Assembly (NCBI RefSeq): GCF_029051685.1
Contig: NZ_JAACFT010000010.1
Location: 169,254 to 233,253 of the forward strand
Direction of reading: 5' to 3'
Source: Bradyrhizobium sp. CSA207
GTDB taxonomy: Bacteria > Pseudomonadota > Alphaproteobacteria > Rhizobiales > Xanthobacteraceae
DNA: 64,000 nt
Shown: positions 27,648-36,747 of the stretch, one piece after another
Position numbering within the stretch: position 1 is the stretch's first letter
Layout of the letters: every line of letters begins with the position of its first letter
Program-made: the position numbers and the translations under genes
The notes under the pieces: generated by a model
Database searches by the model: none
The model's input: only the letters and a program-made list of their open reading frames with translations
What the model was told of the DNA's origin: nothing

Positions 27648-28727
27648 TTAAACCTTTCCCACACGAACTGCGGTGGCCGCCCTCAACAGAAACTGTAAGG
27701 TGCCCGTTCTTGGTACGGACCACAATCCAGGCCGGCGCATACCGGTTTGCGTGTAGTCAAAGGTCGCCTGCCTCCGGTAATTTCTGAGGTCCAGGACCGT
27801 CATTGCGAGGAATGGCACACGTGTGGCCGGAAAGCGTGCTTGCATCAATTGTCGCATGAACTGCAGACGAGGAATCAGTCGGGAGCGCATCGAGTGCGGG
27901 ATCTCGACCCCAAGCAGCGCAGCGAGAGCGAGCAGCTGGGTTTCGACTGCGTTCTTCATCAATTCGCCCGAGACATGAGAGGCAAGTTCCTGCCAGTCCA
28001 AGCCCTCGACGGAATTGTTCAGGTCGCGCAACTCAACGAGATGCCGCAGATCGAGCTCGCCAAGCCAATAACCGTAGTCTTGAAACTGATCATGGATGAT
28101 CAACATGAGCGCTCGATAAGCGGGCGTCGGGACGTATACGCTTCCCCGCCCCAGCAGCGCGGGGACGCAGTGTTTCAGAGCATCTCCGCGGCCAGCATAG
28201 AGGTGCGCGGGGCCTGGAGCGGCTCGCTGCAGATCGATGGTTCCGACATCCCGCGATCGACTTAGCTCGACATACCACTTCCGGCTTTCGGGGCGCGCTT
28301 GATCATGAATTTCATAGCCAATTGCGCCCAGAGCGGCGACAGCTCTTTCAGCTTCGTCCGGCATGACCATAATATCCAGATCGGACATCAGCCGAACTCC
28401 TCGCCGCTCGACAGGCGCGGTGGCTAGCGTTGCCGCACCCTTGAGCAACACCGGCGTAACTCCCTGGCCGTTCATCGCAATGACGGCCTCCTCCAATTGG
28501 TCGGCCAACCGCTCGTTGCGCAGCACGTTTCGGCGATAGATCTGGCGGATATACGTGCAGACGTCCTCCGGCAACACCGATGCAAATTGATCGACGAAGT
28601 CAATGAGCGCAGGCGTCGTTAACGTCTGGTTTGCGAGCCCGATTACGGAGGTCCACTCCACTTCGACGGGCGGCAAGCCCCGCAAGCAATTGCAAAGGCT
28701 CGTCAGTGCCGCACTATGCCTTGCCAT
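27648..28727 (-). CDS. Nucleotidyltransferase-family protein (PF14907 type) of the PqqD-HprK cassette
   Basis: 359 residues from the ATG at 28727, which lies inside the end of the upstream kinase gene (14-bp overlap), so the two are coupled. The polymerase-beta-like core shows LLKGAA (residues 94-99) and RLMSDLDIMV with the paired Asp residues 116 and 118, then helical repeats with His-rich segments (IIHDQFQDYGYWLGELDLRHL) as in other PF14907 members. Proteins of this family occur beside HprK-like kinases in peptide-modification and exopolysaccharide loci. The reaction and substrate are not established to my knowledge. A codon-level upstream extension to 28802 exists but is not needed. Confidence 0.85.
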   Translation of the reverse strand: MARHSAALTSLCNCLRGLPPVEVEWTSVIGLANQTLTTPALIDFVDQFASVLPEDVCTYIRQIYRRNVLRNERLADQLEEAVIAMNGQGVTPVLLKGAATLATAPVERRGVRLMSDLDIMVMPDEAERAVAALGAIGYEIHDQARPESRKWYVELSRSRDVGTIDLQRAAPGPAHLYAGRGDALKHCVPALLGRGSVYVPTPAYRALMLIIHDQFQDYGYWLGELDLRHLVELRDLNNSVEGLDWQELASHVSGELMKNAVETQLLALAALLGVEIPHSMRSRLIPRLQFMRQLMQARFPATRVPFLAMTVLDLRNYRRQATFDYTQTGMRRPGLWSVPRTGTLQFLLRAATAVRVGKV

Positions 28728-29835
28728 TGCACAAGTCCACCAGCAGCCGCCGAGCCTTCGCCGATTCGGAATAGGTAAGTTGAAACGATCGCGCGCCCGC
28801 AACGATCCGCTTCAAAGCAAAAAAGCCGGCCTGCGACAGCTTCCCGTCCGCGGCAAATGCGCCCTCAATGAGCCGTTTGATCGAATCAAGATGATCCAGC
28901 GAGGTCAGCTCGACTGGGCCGCTTGCAACCCGGTTCAGAAAGATGATCCAGCTGGCGGAAAGGCATCCATTGTGCGCATCCGGGATCGGCAAATACCGCA
29001 CCTCGGCGCCGTCGGACCGGCAATGCGTCACGCCGTTCCAATCGCCATACAGTCGCGACAGCAACTCCCACGACCCCTTCTTGAGGGTGAGAGCAAATGG
29101 GACGCCGCAGATCGTTCCGTCAGCCCCAATCAGCGCAACGTCGTCGCCGGCATACTGAAATCCAGCGTCCACCAGTTCAAGTGCAAGGGTCGATTTGCCG
29201 GCTCCCGGTTGGCCGCACAGCAGCAAGCCCATGCCGCACTTCGCAAGAGAAGCGGCGTGGAGCGCGAACGCCCACTGATCGCTTCGGATAAGTCGCTCGG
29301 TGATGTGAGCTTTGATTGTAGGTGCCAGAGCTGCAGCTTCGCATCTATGGATGCTCGCGTCATTCCCGCGGAAGAATACTTGATCGTCCAGCACCATTGT
29401 CTCGATCGCAATATCCTCCTGCCCGCCGCTGTCGTCCGGAACACAAAATAGCGAAATCACCCGTTGCAAGAGGTCCAAATTTGCAGCCCGGACACTGATC
29501 CTGCGCTGACCAAGCACCGTTGAGAAGGCGCAATTGGCCGACATTCGCCAGTCGAGGTCGAGCAACCCTCGATCGATCCAGATGTTCATCGCCTGCCACG
29601 TGAACTGGCGTGCTGCGTGCTCGTCAATGCCTAGCTGGCCGAGTTCCTGATGGACGTCTTCCAAAGAAGCGCCTTGTGCCAACTTGCACCAGATGAATGC
29701 CCCCACCTGGTCCAGCTCATAGATCTTCTGCTTTGTCTCGCTGAAAAGCACTGATCGACCGTCCAGCAGCGCGAAGACTGCACCCGCGGCGGGTCTCAAC
29801 ACCATCTCTGCCGATGTTTTTTCCAGCATGGCCAT
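28714..29835 (-). CDS. PqqD-like domain fused to HprK-like kinase domain
   Basis: 373 residues from the ATG at 29835 (ATG 29829 is two residues shorter; a TTG at 29925 would add 30). Residues about 17-95 match the PqqD/RRE winged-helix fold: FALLDGRSVLFSETKQKIYELDQVGAFIW, then a helix pair and GLLDLDW. Residues about 185-373 are an HprK/P-loop domain with Walker A GQPGAGKST (208-216), YAGDDVALI (228-236) and a downstream LKKGSWELL. RRE domains bind leader peptides, and HprK-type enzymes phosphorylate Ser on HPr or, in some lasso peptides, on the peptide itself. A fused pair suggests a kinase that recruits its own peptide substrate. Partners are the nucleotidyltransferase and the 81-residue peptide gene. 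Confidence 0.85.
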   Translation of the reverse strand: MAMLEKTSAEMVLRPAAGAVFALLDGRSVLFSETKQKIYELDQVGAFIWCKLAQGASLEDVHQELGQLGIDEHAARQFTWQAMNIWIDRGLLDLDWRMSANCAFSTVLGQRRISVRAANLDLLQRVISLFCVPDDSGGQEDIAIETMVLDDQVFFRGNDASIHRCEAAALAPTIKAHITERLIRSDQWAFALHAASLAKCGMGLLLCGQPGAGKSTLALELVDAGFQYAGDDVALIGADGTICGVPFALTLKKGSWELLSRLYGDWNGVTHCRSDGAEVRYLPIPDAHNGCLSASWIIFLNRVASGPVELTSLDHLDSIKRLIEGAFAADGKLSQAGFFALKRIVAGARSFQLTYSESAKARRLLVDLCNGKA

Positions 29836-30029
29836 GCCCAATATCGACGATATCGCCAAGGTGTCGGTGGTGACAACATCCTGCGATGTACTATCCGGCG
29901 CGTTCAAACGAGCTGCAGTTGCCAAGGAAATTCAGCTTGATCGCCGTACTGCAGCGATGCAAGTCCACATCCGGCGCTGGTGCACATCACCAGACTGCGC
30001 TTCGTTTCGAAATGACCATTCGGCCCCAG

Positions 30030-30275
30030 TCACGCCGCCAGCTGACTACCCCCGCTCACCCCAGATGGAGAAATATTCAACACTTGTTCTCCGAGAAAGC
30101 TCGCCCGCGCGGTCAACCGGTGAGAGTCCAGCAAATACCGGTAAACTTCGCGATCAGCACTCCGCTCTCTTAGAACGCGCTCCTTCTCGCCGATGCTCGC
30201 CAATTCCTCGCGCATTTGGGCCAACTGCTGCGCAGCCGAGGTGGAGTTGTGCTTCTTCTGGACTGATTCCCGCAT
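30030..30275 (-). CDS. 81-residue peptide upstream of the PqqD-HprK gene, candidate substrate
   Basis: The ATG at 30275 has an excellent GGAGGAG five bases upstream, so I regard it as translated. The first 60 residues are polar and helical with heptad-like spacing (AAQQLAQMREELASIGEKERVL). The tail after residue 62 is different: FLGEQVLNISPSGVSGGSQLAA, rich in Ser and Gly. No Cys, signal peptide or known domain is seen. It is first in the minus-strand cassette, 195 bp ahead of the kinase gene. The leader-like helix plus short Ser/Gly tail resembles a modified-peptide precursor, but that is inference; a coiled-coil accessory subunit is the alternative. Confidence 0.68.
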   Translation of the reverse strand: MRESVQKKHNSTSAAQQLAQMREELASIGEKERVLRERSADREVYRYLLDSHRLTARASFLGEQVLNISPSGVSGGSQLAA

Positions 30276-30993
30276 CGTCTCCTCCGACCGAAAAAATCAA
30301 GGAAAATAGCTTACGTCATTGACAGCAATTAACAATGAGATTTATATCAGTAATTTATAATAAAAATTTATTTCATGTTTGAACCGGATGCAATCATTCA
30401 AATACCAAGAGAGAGCGCGCCCCGGGTCGAAACGACGACCAACGGGTGAACGGTGTTGTTGACCTCGCCGCGATGGGCTTGGCCTCTTCAGTGGTACTAC
30501 CACCGGCGTGCAGGACAGCACCAAATAAAAGTTGCCTAGAGTCGCAAACCAGACCGACAGCGCAAGGCTTAATTTGCAGGATTAAATTCTAACTAGGAAT
30601 ATTTCGTTGACGAGAGTGGAGTGAAGCCGGTGATCGAGTTAGCCAATTTGCCCATCATGGGCGGCATGATCGTCTTCGTCGCGAGCGGCACAGCGCGCAC
30701 AAAACCTCCACCGGCTCAGATTGGCCCGTTTTCAGTGGCGTTCCAGGAGCTTTCGAGGGCGGCCACATAATCAACACCCCGCGCTGCCGAGCCAAAGACC
30801 GGCAGCATCCAAGGAATCGCTCAAGCAGCGATCCGGCCGGTTGGAAAAACGCCGTCACGAGCAAGCCGCCCTTGCTCGAACAAGCGCTCCCAGTGTGCGA
30901 TGCCCCCCAAGTAACCCGCACTGAGATGACGACGCACTCCAGCCGGCCGGTTCTCTTCGATTCAACAACGAATAATTTCCTAGGGAGGCTCAC
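30276..30993. other. Gene-poor region upstream of the peptide cassette
   Basis: AT-rich blocks at about 30290-30375 and 30525-30610 probably hold the promoter of the leftward cassette. The remainder (30620-30960) contains only short overlapping frames without ribosome sites or family features. I see no gene in it. Confidence 0.45.
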
Positions 30994-31209
30994 ATGGGTA
31001 TGATCATGGTCAAATGTCCGCAAACTGGACGCGTGATTCCTACTGGTATTAGGTCCGACCGTGAGACTTTCCTGCGGAGCGTTGTGTTTTATGGCAATAC
31101 TCATTGCCCGGTCTGTCGCGCCAACCACAGCTGGTTCGCTCGTGAGGCCTGGGTCGAGGAGCCGGTCGTAAGGCCCAGGGAGATATTCGGTGATGCGCCG
31201 CTGTGCTGA
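30994..31209 (+). CDS. Small conserved protein with zinc-ribbon-like cysteines
   Basis: 71 residues, with AGGGAGG five bases before the ATG. The core MVKCPQTGRVIPTGI supplies one Cys and CPVCRANHSWFAREAW a Cys-x2-Cys pair plus His, a pattern suited to one metal site. I recognise the type as a widespread short hypothetical protein of Bradyrhizobiaceae. Function is unknown. It stands alone, with over 700 bp upstream and 1 kb downstream lacking clear genes. Cytosolic location is expected. Confidence 0.8.
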   Translation: MGMIMVKCPQTGRVIPTGIRSDRETFLRSVVFYGNTHCPVCRANHSWFAREAWVEEPVVRPREIFGDAPLC

Positions 31210-32274
31210 TGCGTAGCGGGCTTCGGTACAAGCGCAGAGCCGAACTGATTAGCATTACACGAATTCGGGCGGACCGCCTCATTTGGCACCACGCGTGCGG
31301 AGCTGACCTGGAGCGGCATTGCCGCCGCACTGGCTCAGAACTGAGCTTCGTAGGGACTAGATGCGCTCAATCATGTCGCAGCACTCATCCAGATTCTTCT
31401 TTCGAGGCAGGTATTTCTGTCACGGCTTGCTGGAGGGATGCTCCGGAGGGATGCGAAATATTCTGGCCTATCGTCGTAAAGCGAACTGACGGCCTCATGA
31501 ACCGCGCGTTAAGCGTCACACCGGCAGGTCGTCACAAACTCAAGCTTCCGGTCGCTGATCCCGCAAAGACCTGTTTGGGGGTGTTGTAGTGAGTAGTGGG
31601 GGTTGCAGCCGCTTGGCTGTTCTGCGTCAAACGGCGATGGAGCTGGTTAGCCTGCTTGCTCAATTGCAGAGGCTTCGAGAGCAAGTGCGAAGGGCGGAGG
31701 GCCGAAGCCTCGGAGAAAGAGGGAGATTAGGGTCGGCGTCGCGGATGCGAAGGCCCCGATATGGGACGAGTTGCCGCACACGGGTCCAATGATAGCGAGC
31801 GGCGCGCTCAATTTTCAGCGAGCTCGAAGGCGATCGTTTCAAAGATCGACGTTGAAGTCCCCGATCACCCTTTGGCACAGCTCCAAGCCGCTCGATCGCT
31901 CCCAATGGGGCGCCCGCGCTCAGCAGAGGTTCAAGGCAGGCCAATGCGAGTGAAGCCCTGTGACTGTGAAAGGCTGCACTTGGATCCGCCATTGCGTCTC
32001 TTTCCGGCTCTGACCGAGATCAGCCATGAGCGGCATGCTGCTGATCATGTCCCGCACCTGAGTTGGGTTTAAGCTCTGACTTTTTTACCTGTCTATTTAG
32101 TTTTATGAAGCAGCGCTTCATCTGAAGAACGATTTGAAAGCAAAGCGGAAGTCGTGAGCTTCCTAATCGTATCGGTAGTAACGCCATGGAAGGCGAATTT
32201 AGTTCTTCGACATAATTATAATTAATCCGACGCAAAACAGAAAATAAGGTGGGGAAAACTAATGGGAGGAGTGG
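31210..32274. other. 1-kb region without a confident gene
   Basis: Several overlapping frames exist but none shows a ribosome site together with a family pattern. The best is a weak 51-residue frame from an ATG at 31637 to 31792 (+) beginning MELVSLLAQLQRLREQVRRAE, a Leu-heptad helix that then runs into basic low-complexity sequence. It may be the remnant of a short coiled-coil protein. The last 180 bp before 32275 are moderately AT-rich and probably hold the promoter of the next gene. Confidence 0.4.
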
Positions 32275-32499
32275 ATGGAGACCGTACGCCGCTTGCGCGC
32301 GATGGCGTCGCTGTGCCGACAGACTTCTGCGCATCATCCGGATCGAAGCTGGAAGCTTCTCGCCGAAGCCGAGTTCTGGGAGCACTTGGCCAATGACATC
32401 CTTCGCGAGCATTTCGAACAATGCACGGCCGGCTCCTCGCTTGCACCAATCGGAGATGATCCGAATGCCGCGGAATCGAGCACGCGCATCACCGCGTGA
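32275..32499 (+). CDS. Small conserved helical protein (unknown function)
   Basis: 74 residues, with GGGAGGAG five bases ahead of the ATG. The core RRLRAMASLCRQTSAHHP-DRSWKLLAEAEFWEHLA is a pattern I know from many short Bradyrhizobium proteins. It is helical, with Trp and Cys conserved, and has no membrane segment or signal. No enzymatic motif is seen. It is not linked to any operon here. Confidence 0.75.
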   Translation: METVRRLRAMASLCRQTSAHHPDRSWKLLAEAEFWEHLANDILREHFEQCTAGSSLAPIGDDPNAAESSTRITA

Positions 32500-32924
32500 A
32501 TGCTCTCGCCTATCTCCATACGCTCCGCGGCCATCTGCCGGGCCTCAGCCCTCTTCAAGGCGTGTTATAGAGAACCAAGCCCTGCCGGCGTCTTCCGGCT
32601 AAAGCACGCTGACGCACAACAACCGGTCGTTCTCCGATCGTTGCTGCTCATCACACGCCCTTTAGCATCCGCCATCTAAAACGGCAGTCCGACCCTGGAC
32701 AGGAAGATTGTTGTACTGGTCAACCGACAGTGCCAAAGGTTCAAGCACTGAGGTCTTTCGGCATGGCCCGGCGGCGTTCCGGCCGGGAATTGAACAGACG
32801 GTCCCGTCGTTGCCAGTCCAGATCAACCAGACAGCACGCTCATTTCGAATGAGCGGCCCGGCGCCATGGAGGCCTGAGCAGGTCGATGCCGGAGCGCGCT
32901 CGCTGCCCGGCTCGGCCGCTCAAA
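32500..32924. other. Intergenic region, nothing assigned
   Basis: A 425-bp stretch between a plus-strand and a minus-strand small gene. Overlapping open frames on both strands are uninterrupted by chance in GC-rich DNA and lack ribosome sites. I see no supportable feature. Confidence 0.4.
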
Positions 32925-33539
32925 CTACGGAGCTCCGTTTTTCAGGTCGGGAATCCGCTTGTGCGAAACTGTCGTTCGCCGCTGGATCTGCGCTTTGGCG
33001 TCCAGCACTTTTTCCCCAGCTCGTGCGGCGCGCGGCTGGCTGACCTGGTCCGAGAGGCTGGAGCCCCTCCCGAATGTTCCACCGATATTTCCGTCGACCT
33101 CCGCTGCCGATCTTTTTCGGTTAGGTGACGGTCCAATGATCATCTGCTCCTCGTTGCTCGTGCCGGAGCCAATAGCTCCGATCGGCAGACCATTTTGAGC
33201 GTGGCCAGCGCCGGTATTTCTTTTGGCCTGCGCCGCCGCTCGCGACTTCGACGTGGCGGGTTGAACGTTTGGATTGTTCGATTGGGTGTTGCGGTTCAGG
33301 TTTGCACCGGTGCCGACGTCTTGCGTCCCCATTCCTGGAGGCGCCGACGGACCAGAGTTGGCGCTGCTCGCATTCGTGCCCATGCCGGACGGCGCTGACC
33401 CGCCAGTGTTGGCGCTGCTCGTGCCCGTCCCACTGCCGGCCCCCGCGGAGCCCGCCATTGCACCGCCTCCTTGGGCCAGGGCCAGCACAGATACGCTCGT
33501 GATAATCGCAGCGATGAGCGAAGGGATTCGGTGGAGCAT
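32925..33539 (-). CDS. Secreted Gly/Ala/Ser-rich protein
   Basis: 204 residues from the ATG at 33539, which has GGAGAGG upstream; a longer frame to 33578 has none. A Sec signal peptide is evident (MLHRIPSLIAAIITSVSVLALAQ, cleavage near residue 23). The mature part begins with imperfect repeats of the type SAPSGMGTNASSANSG and SAPPGMGTQDVG, then Asn/Gln-rich and basic low-complexity sequence. It looks intrinsically disordered and periplasmic or extracellular. No domain is recognised. Such proteins are common and fast-evolving in this group. Confidence 0.7.
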   Translation of the reverse strand: MLHRIPSLIAAIITSVSVLALAQGGGAMAGSAGAGSGTGTSSANTGGSAPSGMGTNASSANSGPSAPPGMGTQDVGTGANLNRNTQSNNPNVQPATSKSRAAAQAKRNTGAGHAQNGLPIGAIGSGTSNEEQMIIGPSPNRKRSAAEVDGNIGGTFGRGSSLSDQVSQPRAARAGEKVLDAKAQIQRRTTVSHKRIPDLKNGAP

Positions 33540-33633
33540 TGGACCTCTCCCTTTCAAGGGAAGGTGACCAGCCGCCACGGCCGATCGAGAAAGTTAGATT
33601 AATAAATATAAATAATTAACTTTAACTTATAAT

Positions 33634-34257
33634 ATGGCCCAATTTTGTTTATCGATAATCTCGATTGGGAAAACGGAGCGGCCCATTCATGTCGCGGATG
33701 GGGGCACAAGCGCCGATGCAGGCACGGTCGGGCCTTGGATCGCCCGTTCGCCGCGGAGACGTGTGGTAGCTGTGCGCGCACGTGCGCAACAAGGGTCGAT
33801 GTGGATTGCACCGACTATCCTGACGATAATGTGGGTATTGGCGATACCCGCTCCCGCGGGGCAGCCAAATCGGCCGGCGATCGATACCCATGCCATTACG
33901 ACGCACTTGCGCGGCGCGACGGGCTCGGGGGAGCGGCGCCCGGCGCAGCTGAAACAATCCGCCGACACGAAAATTCTGCAGCTCGCACAAGCCAATCAGC
34001 AATGCCGAGCAGTCACGGCAAGGCCCTGGAACAGGAGAGGGGTAAGGCAGGCGAGCCTCGGACAGGAGCACGATCGTACCAACCAGCTGGAGGAGACGTT
34101 CGCGACGACGCGAGACGAACTCGAGAAACAATCCCGGCAGATCGCGCAGGCAACCGAAGAAACGCGCAGACCAAGCGAATGGCGGAGAATACCTCCGCCA
34201 AACCGAAGCTCTCTTCAAAGGAAGAGCACGAAAAAGGCAGCTGCGCTGGCGAAATAA
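33634..34257 (+). pseudogene. Frameshifted coiled-coil protein remnant
   Basis: Recognisable pieces of one protein lie in two frames. In one frame MWIAPTILTIMWVLAIPAPAG (signal-like, from 33811) leads to LKQSADTKILQLAQ. The neighbouring frame then gives GKALEQERGKAG around 34018-34055. The first frame resumes with HDRTNQLEETFATTRDELEKQ. Together these match the N-terminal signal plus Glu/Lys/Ala-rich coiled coil of a family of long secreted Bradyrhizobium proteins, so at least two indels are implied. A single 207-residue frame runs through it but switches character midway. Decay is the best explanation; a sequencing error would be the alternative. Confidence 0.5.
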
Positions 34258-34340
34258 TTCTCGTCGGCGCGTTCCAAGCTCTTCGCGTACGAAGCGCAAG
34301 CCACAGCAAACGTAAGTTCTGGTGTCGCATTTGTTGACCA

Positions 34341-34858
34341 CGCGCCTAAGTTATTGCTCGCTTTTCCCGAATCGGGGCTTCAGACTTCGCTGCATTAGGA
34401 CTTACCTTTTTCGGGGAAGTGACGATGGCAAAACCTGCTGTTACTCGCGATGCCTTCCGCAGCTTGTTCGCTTTTATGCAGCGAGGGCTCGTCACGACCA
34501 CAAGCATGATGGCGAATATTGTCTCTTGAAGCTGTTTGGATCCGCTCAATACATTCCTGATCGGTTGTTGCAGCAGTGGTCGGACGAAGCTGAGCTACTC
34601 GGCTCGGAACACCATCAGCAGCACACTGGAGCCGCGCACCCACCAGTTCGCGAATCGTGGTGCACGCTATGACCACGCCAGCGATTTTCTCCACGTGCTG
34701 TTGAGAGGCTAAACCTAAAAACACTGAAGAAGCCTGCGTCGGGCTCCGCGAGGTCTTGCAGACCAAATGATAATGCCTCTTGCCTTCGCGCTCGAAAATG
34801 CACCAGACTGCTGTTCCAATGCCGGGTAGCCGGCCAATTTTACCGACATAGTGCTCGC
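34341..34858. other. Region without a confident gene
   Basis: A 34-residue frame starting at the ATG at 34425 (MAKPAVTRDAFRSLFAFMQ) has a GGGGAAG ribosome-like site upstream and stops near 34529. It could be a degenerate or very short gene. The 162-residue minus frame across 34395-34883 has irregular composition and no ribosome site, and I do not accept it. Confidence 0.35.
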
Positions 34859-35146
34859 ATGCCGAGGTCGATTTACCAGCCACTGCATGAAAGGCTGCGA
34901 ACGGAGAACGGTCAACGTCTCCGCCTGACCTTTTCAGAAATTGAATCGATCTTGGGAAAGCCTCTGCCGAAATCAGCTTATACCTTCACCGCGTGGTGGA
35001 GCACACTGAAGAGAGCAGGTCCTCAAGCGAAAGCGTGGATGTCCGCTGGTTATCGTGTCCGGGTTTCAATGAAGCACCGCATCGTCGAATTCTATCGTTC
35101 TGACGTGGATACGAACGATCGTCATGGAACGCCTTGGCTGCATTGA
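34859..35146 (+). CDS. DUF7662-type small protein
   Basis: 95 residues. The pattern YQPLHERL, then LTFSEIESILGKPLPKSAYT, a WW pair (AWWSTLKRAGPQAKAWMSAGYRV) and a final VEFYR agrees with a family of short proteins I recall as DUF7662, found alone or fused to restriction- or regulatory-type domains. The fold is probably a small alpha/beta domain. Function is unknown. The ribosome site is weak, and no neighbour explains a role. Confidence 0.72.
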   Translation: MPRSIYQPLHERLRTENGQRLRLTFSEIESILGKPLPKSAYTFTAWWSTLKRAGPQAKAWMSAGYRVRVSMKHRIVEFYRSDVDTNDRHGTPWLH

Positions 35147-35337
35147 AGCTTCCCATGATGGCGGACCAATCAACCTCGATGTTCGGGGCAGATAGCGAGA
35201 ATAGACCGGCACAGAATCACGTTGTGACTTCAGGGCCGCAGCGAATCCCGCTGCGACCCAGTTCTTGAGCAGGAGCCGCGAGCCCGATGCTCCGGAACGC
35301 GGTGAGAAGAACCTAATGAAAACGCTGCGCGATGGCG

Positions 35338-35868
35338 CTAGGCTGCATGAGGGTTGACGATGGTGTACCCTCTCAGGGAGCGCGGGTGAATTCTCGTTGC
35401 GTGCCCACCTGAGTTGGCGTCGTACGCCTTCCAGATGTCGCCGGCGATGTGCTGCTCCAGGACGAAGACGTGCCCACGTCGCGCTGCAACCATTCCCGGT
35501 GCTGGCGAGGTGCGGGGAAAGCGCAGCCAATTGGCTGCGAGGTTCAGTTCGGGTACTACGCGACCAAACACTCGTATTGCCGCACCACATCCACAGAACG
35601 ACTGAGGGCAACCGGCCGGGCGACCGCTGACGATCTCAGTCCTTGATGTCTCCGAGCTGGCCACGGACATCCGTAGGCTAGCAACAGCACTTCGCTGCAG
35701 GCCCCGTGCCGGTCCCGTGTATCTCTGCGCCTGCACCAGCGAAGATGAGAAGTCGCATGGCATAATCACGTTGCATTCAGGTGGCGGAGCGGCGCGCAAA
35801 GGACGTGCTTCCGAAGAAATGGAGGTCGCAAAAGCGAACACTAACGCTACTACTACTCGACTGAACAT
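35338..35868 (-). CDS. Secreted conserved hypothetical protein with FCGCG motif
   Basis: 176 residues with GGAG upstream of the ATG at 35868. A Sec signal peptide (MFSRVVVALVFAFATSISSEA) is followed by a variable stretch. A conserved core then starts at GRPAGCPQSFCGCGAAIRVFG and continues LNLAANWLRFPRTSPAPGMVAARRGHVFVLEQHI. Three Cys lie close together in the core. This core is common in periplasmic proteins of Bradyrhizobiaceae with no known function. A cysteine-peptidase-like or wall-associated role is sometimes implied by the GMVAARRGHVFVL segment, but I cannot confirm it. Confidence 0.78.
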   Translation of the reverse strand: MFSRVVVALVFAFATSISSEARPLRAAPPPECNVIMPCDFSSSLVQAQRYTGPARGLQRSAVASLRMSVASSETSRTEIVSGRPAGCPQSFCGCGAAIRVFGRVVPELNLAANWLRFPRTSPAPGMVAARRGHVFVLEQHIAGDIWKAYDANSGGHATRIHPRSLRGYTIVNPHAA

Positions 35869-36107
35869 GCAGGACTCCGGGTTAATGGCCCTGCCCCAGC
35901 GCGCAGAAAGCGTCTTGCAATTTGGCGGAATTAGGTTGCAAAACTCAATTTAAATAGACTTTTACGGCCATATTAAATCAGGCTCGCTGCGGATCGCCGA
36001 CCTATCCTGATCGATTCTGAATATCGCGCGTGTCAGCGTAAGGAACGTTTCGGTCCGCCCCGAGTCCTGCTTGTGCGACCGATCCTTTGTTGTTCGTGGA
36101 TCGACAG

Positions 36108-36266
36108 ATGGAAAAGGCAGTCGCCTACGCAATCTCAGCGGCCCTCGTGGGTGTCGGTGTTTTGATACTGGTCATTGGCCTGTCCTCCAGCACGCCCGCT
36201 TTGTGGGCAGTCGTCGCGCTCGTCCCGATCACGATCGGGATCGTGAGCGCTCTTGGCCCCGCGTAA
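36108..36266 (+). CDS. Small two-span membrane protein
   Basis: 52 residues, MEKAVAYAISAALVGVGVLI to SALGPA, ending at TAA 36264-36266. Two hydrophobic segments are evident (about residues 6-25 and 32-48), linked by a Ser-rich turn with a Trp. There is little more than GA-rich sequence as a ribosome site. The frame is free of rare composition and reads as a typical short inner-membrane protein of this group. Function unknown. Confidence 0.6.
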   Translation: MEKAVAYAISAALVGVGVLILVIGLSSSTPALWAVVALVPITIGIVSALGPA

Positions 36267-36366
36267 GGATGGGGAAAACGGCCGATGGGTCAGATCGCCT
36301 GCATTTTCCGAATCGGGCCGGTGTGCACGTTCTCGGCTAGTTTCAGATTCTTGCGGGTACACGCGC

Positions 36367-36525
36367 GTGAGCCATTTCGTCTCTATGCTTATGCTTGCCC
36401 TCGCCCTGACCCTGACCTTGTGCTTCGGGGTGGCGGCCTGGCGCCTGTCGGCCGGCAACGACGCCGAGATCACCGCAACGATTCCGCATGAGGAGTTCGG
36501 ATGGAGAGCGAGGTCGAACAACTGA
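36367..36525 (+). CDS. Possible small membrane-anchored protein
   Basis: 52 residues from a GTG at 36367. A hydrophobic stretch (VSMLMLALALTLTLCFGVAAW, residues 4-24) is followed by a short polar tail. The frame extends upstream without a stop, so the start is uncertain, and there is no strong ribosome site. It could be spurious. Confidence 0.35.
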   Translation: MSHFVSMLMLALALTLTLCFGVAAWRLSAGNDAEITATIPHEEFGWRARSNN

Positions 36526-36747
36526 ACGCCCTTGCGCTCGCCCTTCGGCTACATCCTGGCGAGAGCGTTACGCCGATCTCTTCAGCGATTTCACAACGAT
36601 GCATTGGAGGGGCGTTTCGCCCTCTTTCGTTCGGCCACCGAAAAATGAAATCTTTCCAGGCTGCGCGATGACAAGCTTGTCATCTCGTAGATCAATCAGA
36701 ATCGCTGCGGAAAAATCCCGAACAGGCGGCGAGGTCATAGCTTACTA

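Noticed and set aside
27648..30275. Standard lasso-peptide cluster
   Set aside because: The asparagine-synthetase-like cyclase and the transglutaminase-like leader protease are both missing next to the kinase.
33649..34341. 230-residue minus-strand frame
   Set aside because: Arg/Cys/Leu-rich shadow of the decayed coiled-coil gene; no ribosome site.
34395..34883. 162-residue minus-strand frame
   Set aside because: Irregular composition, no ribosome site, overlaps the start of the DUF7662-type gene.
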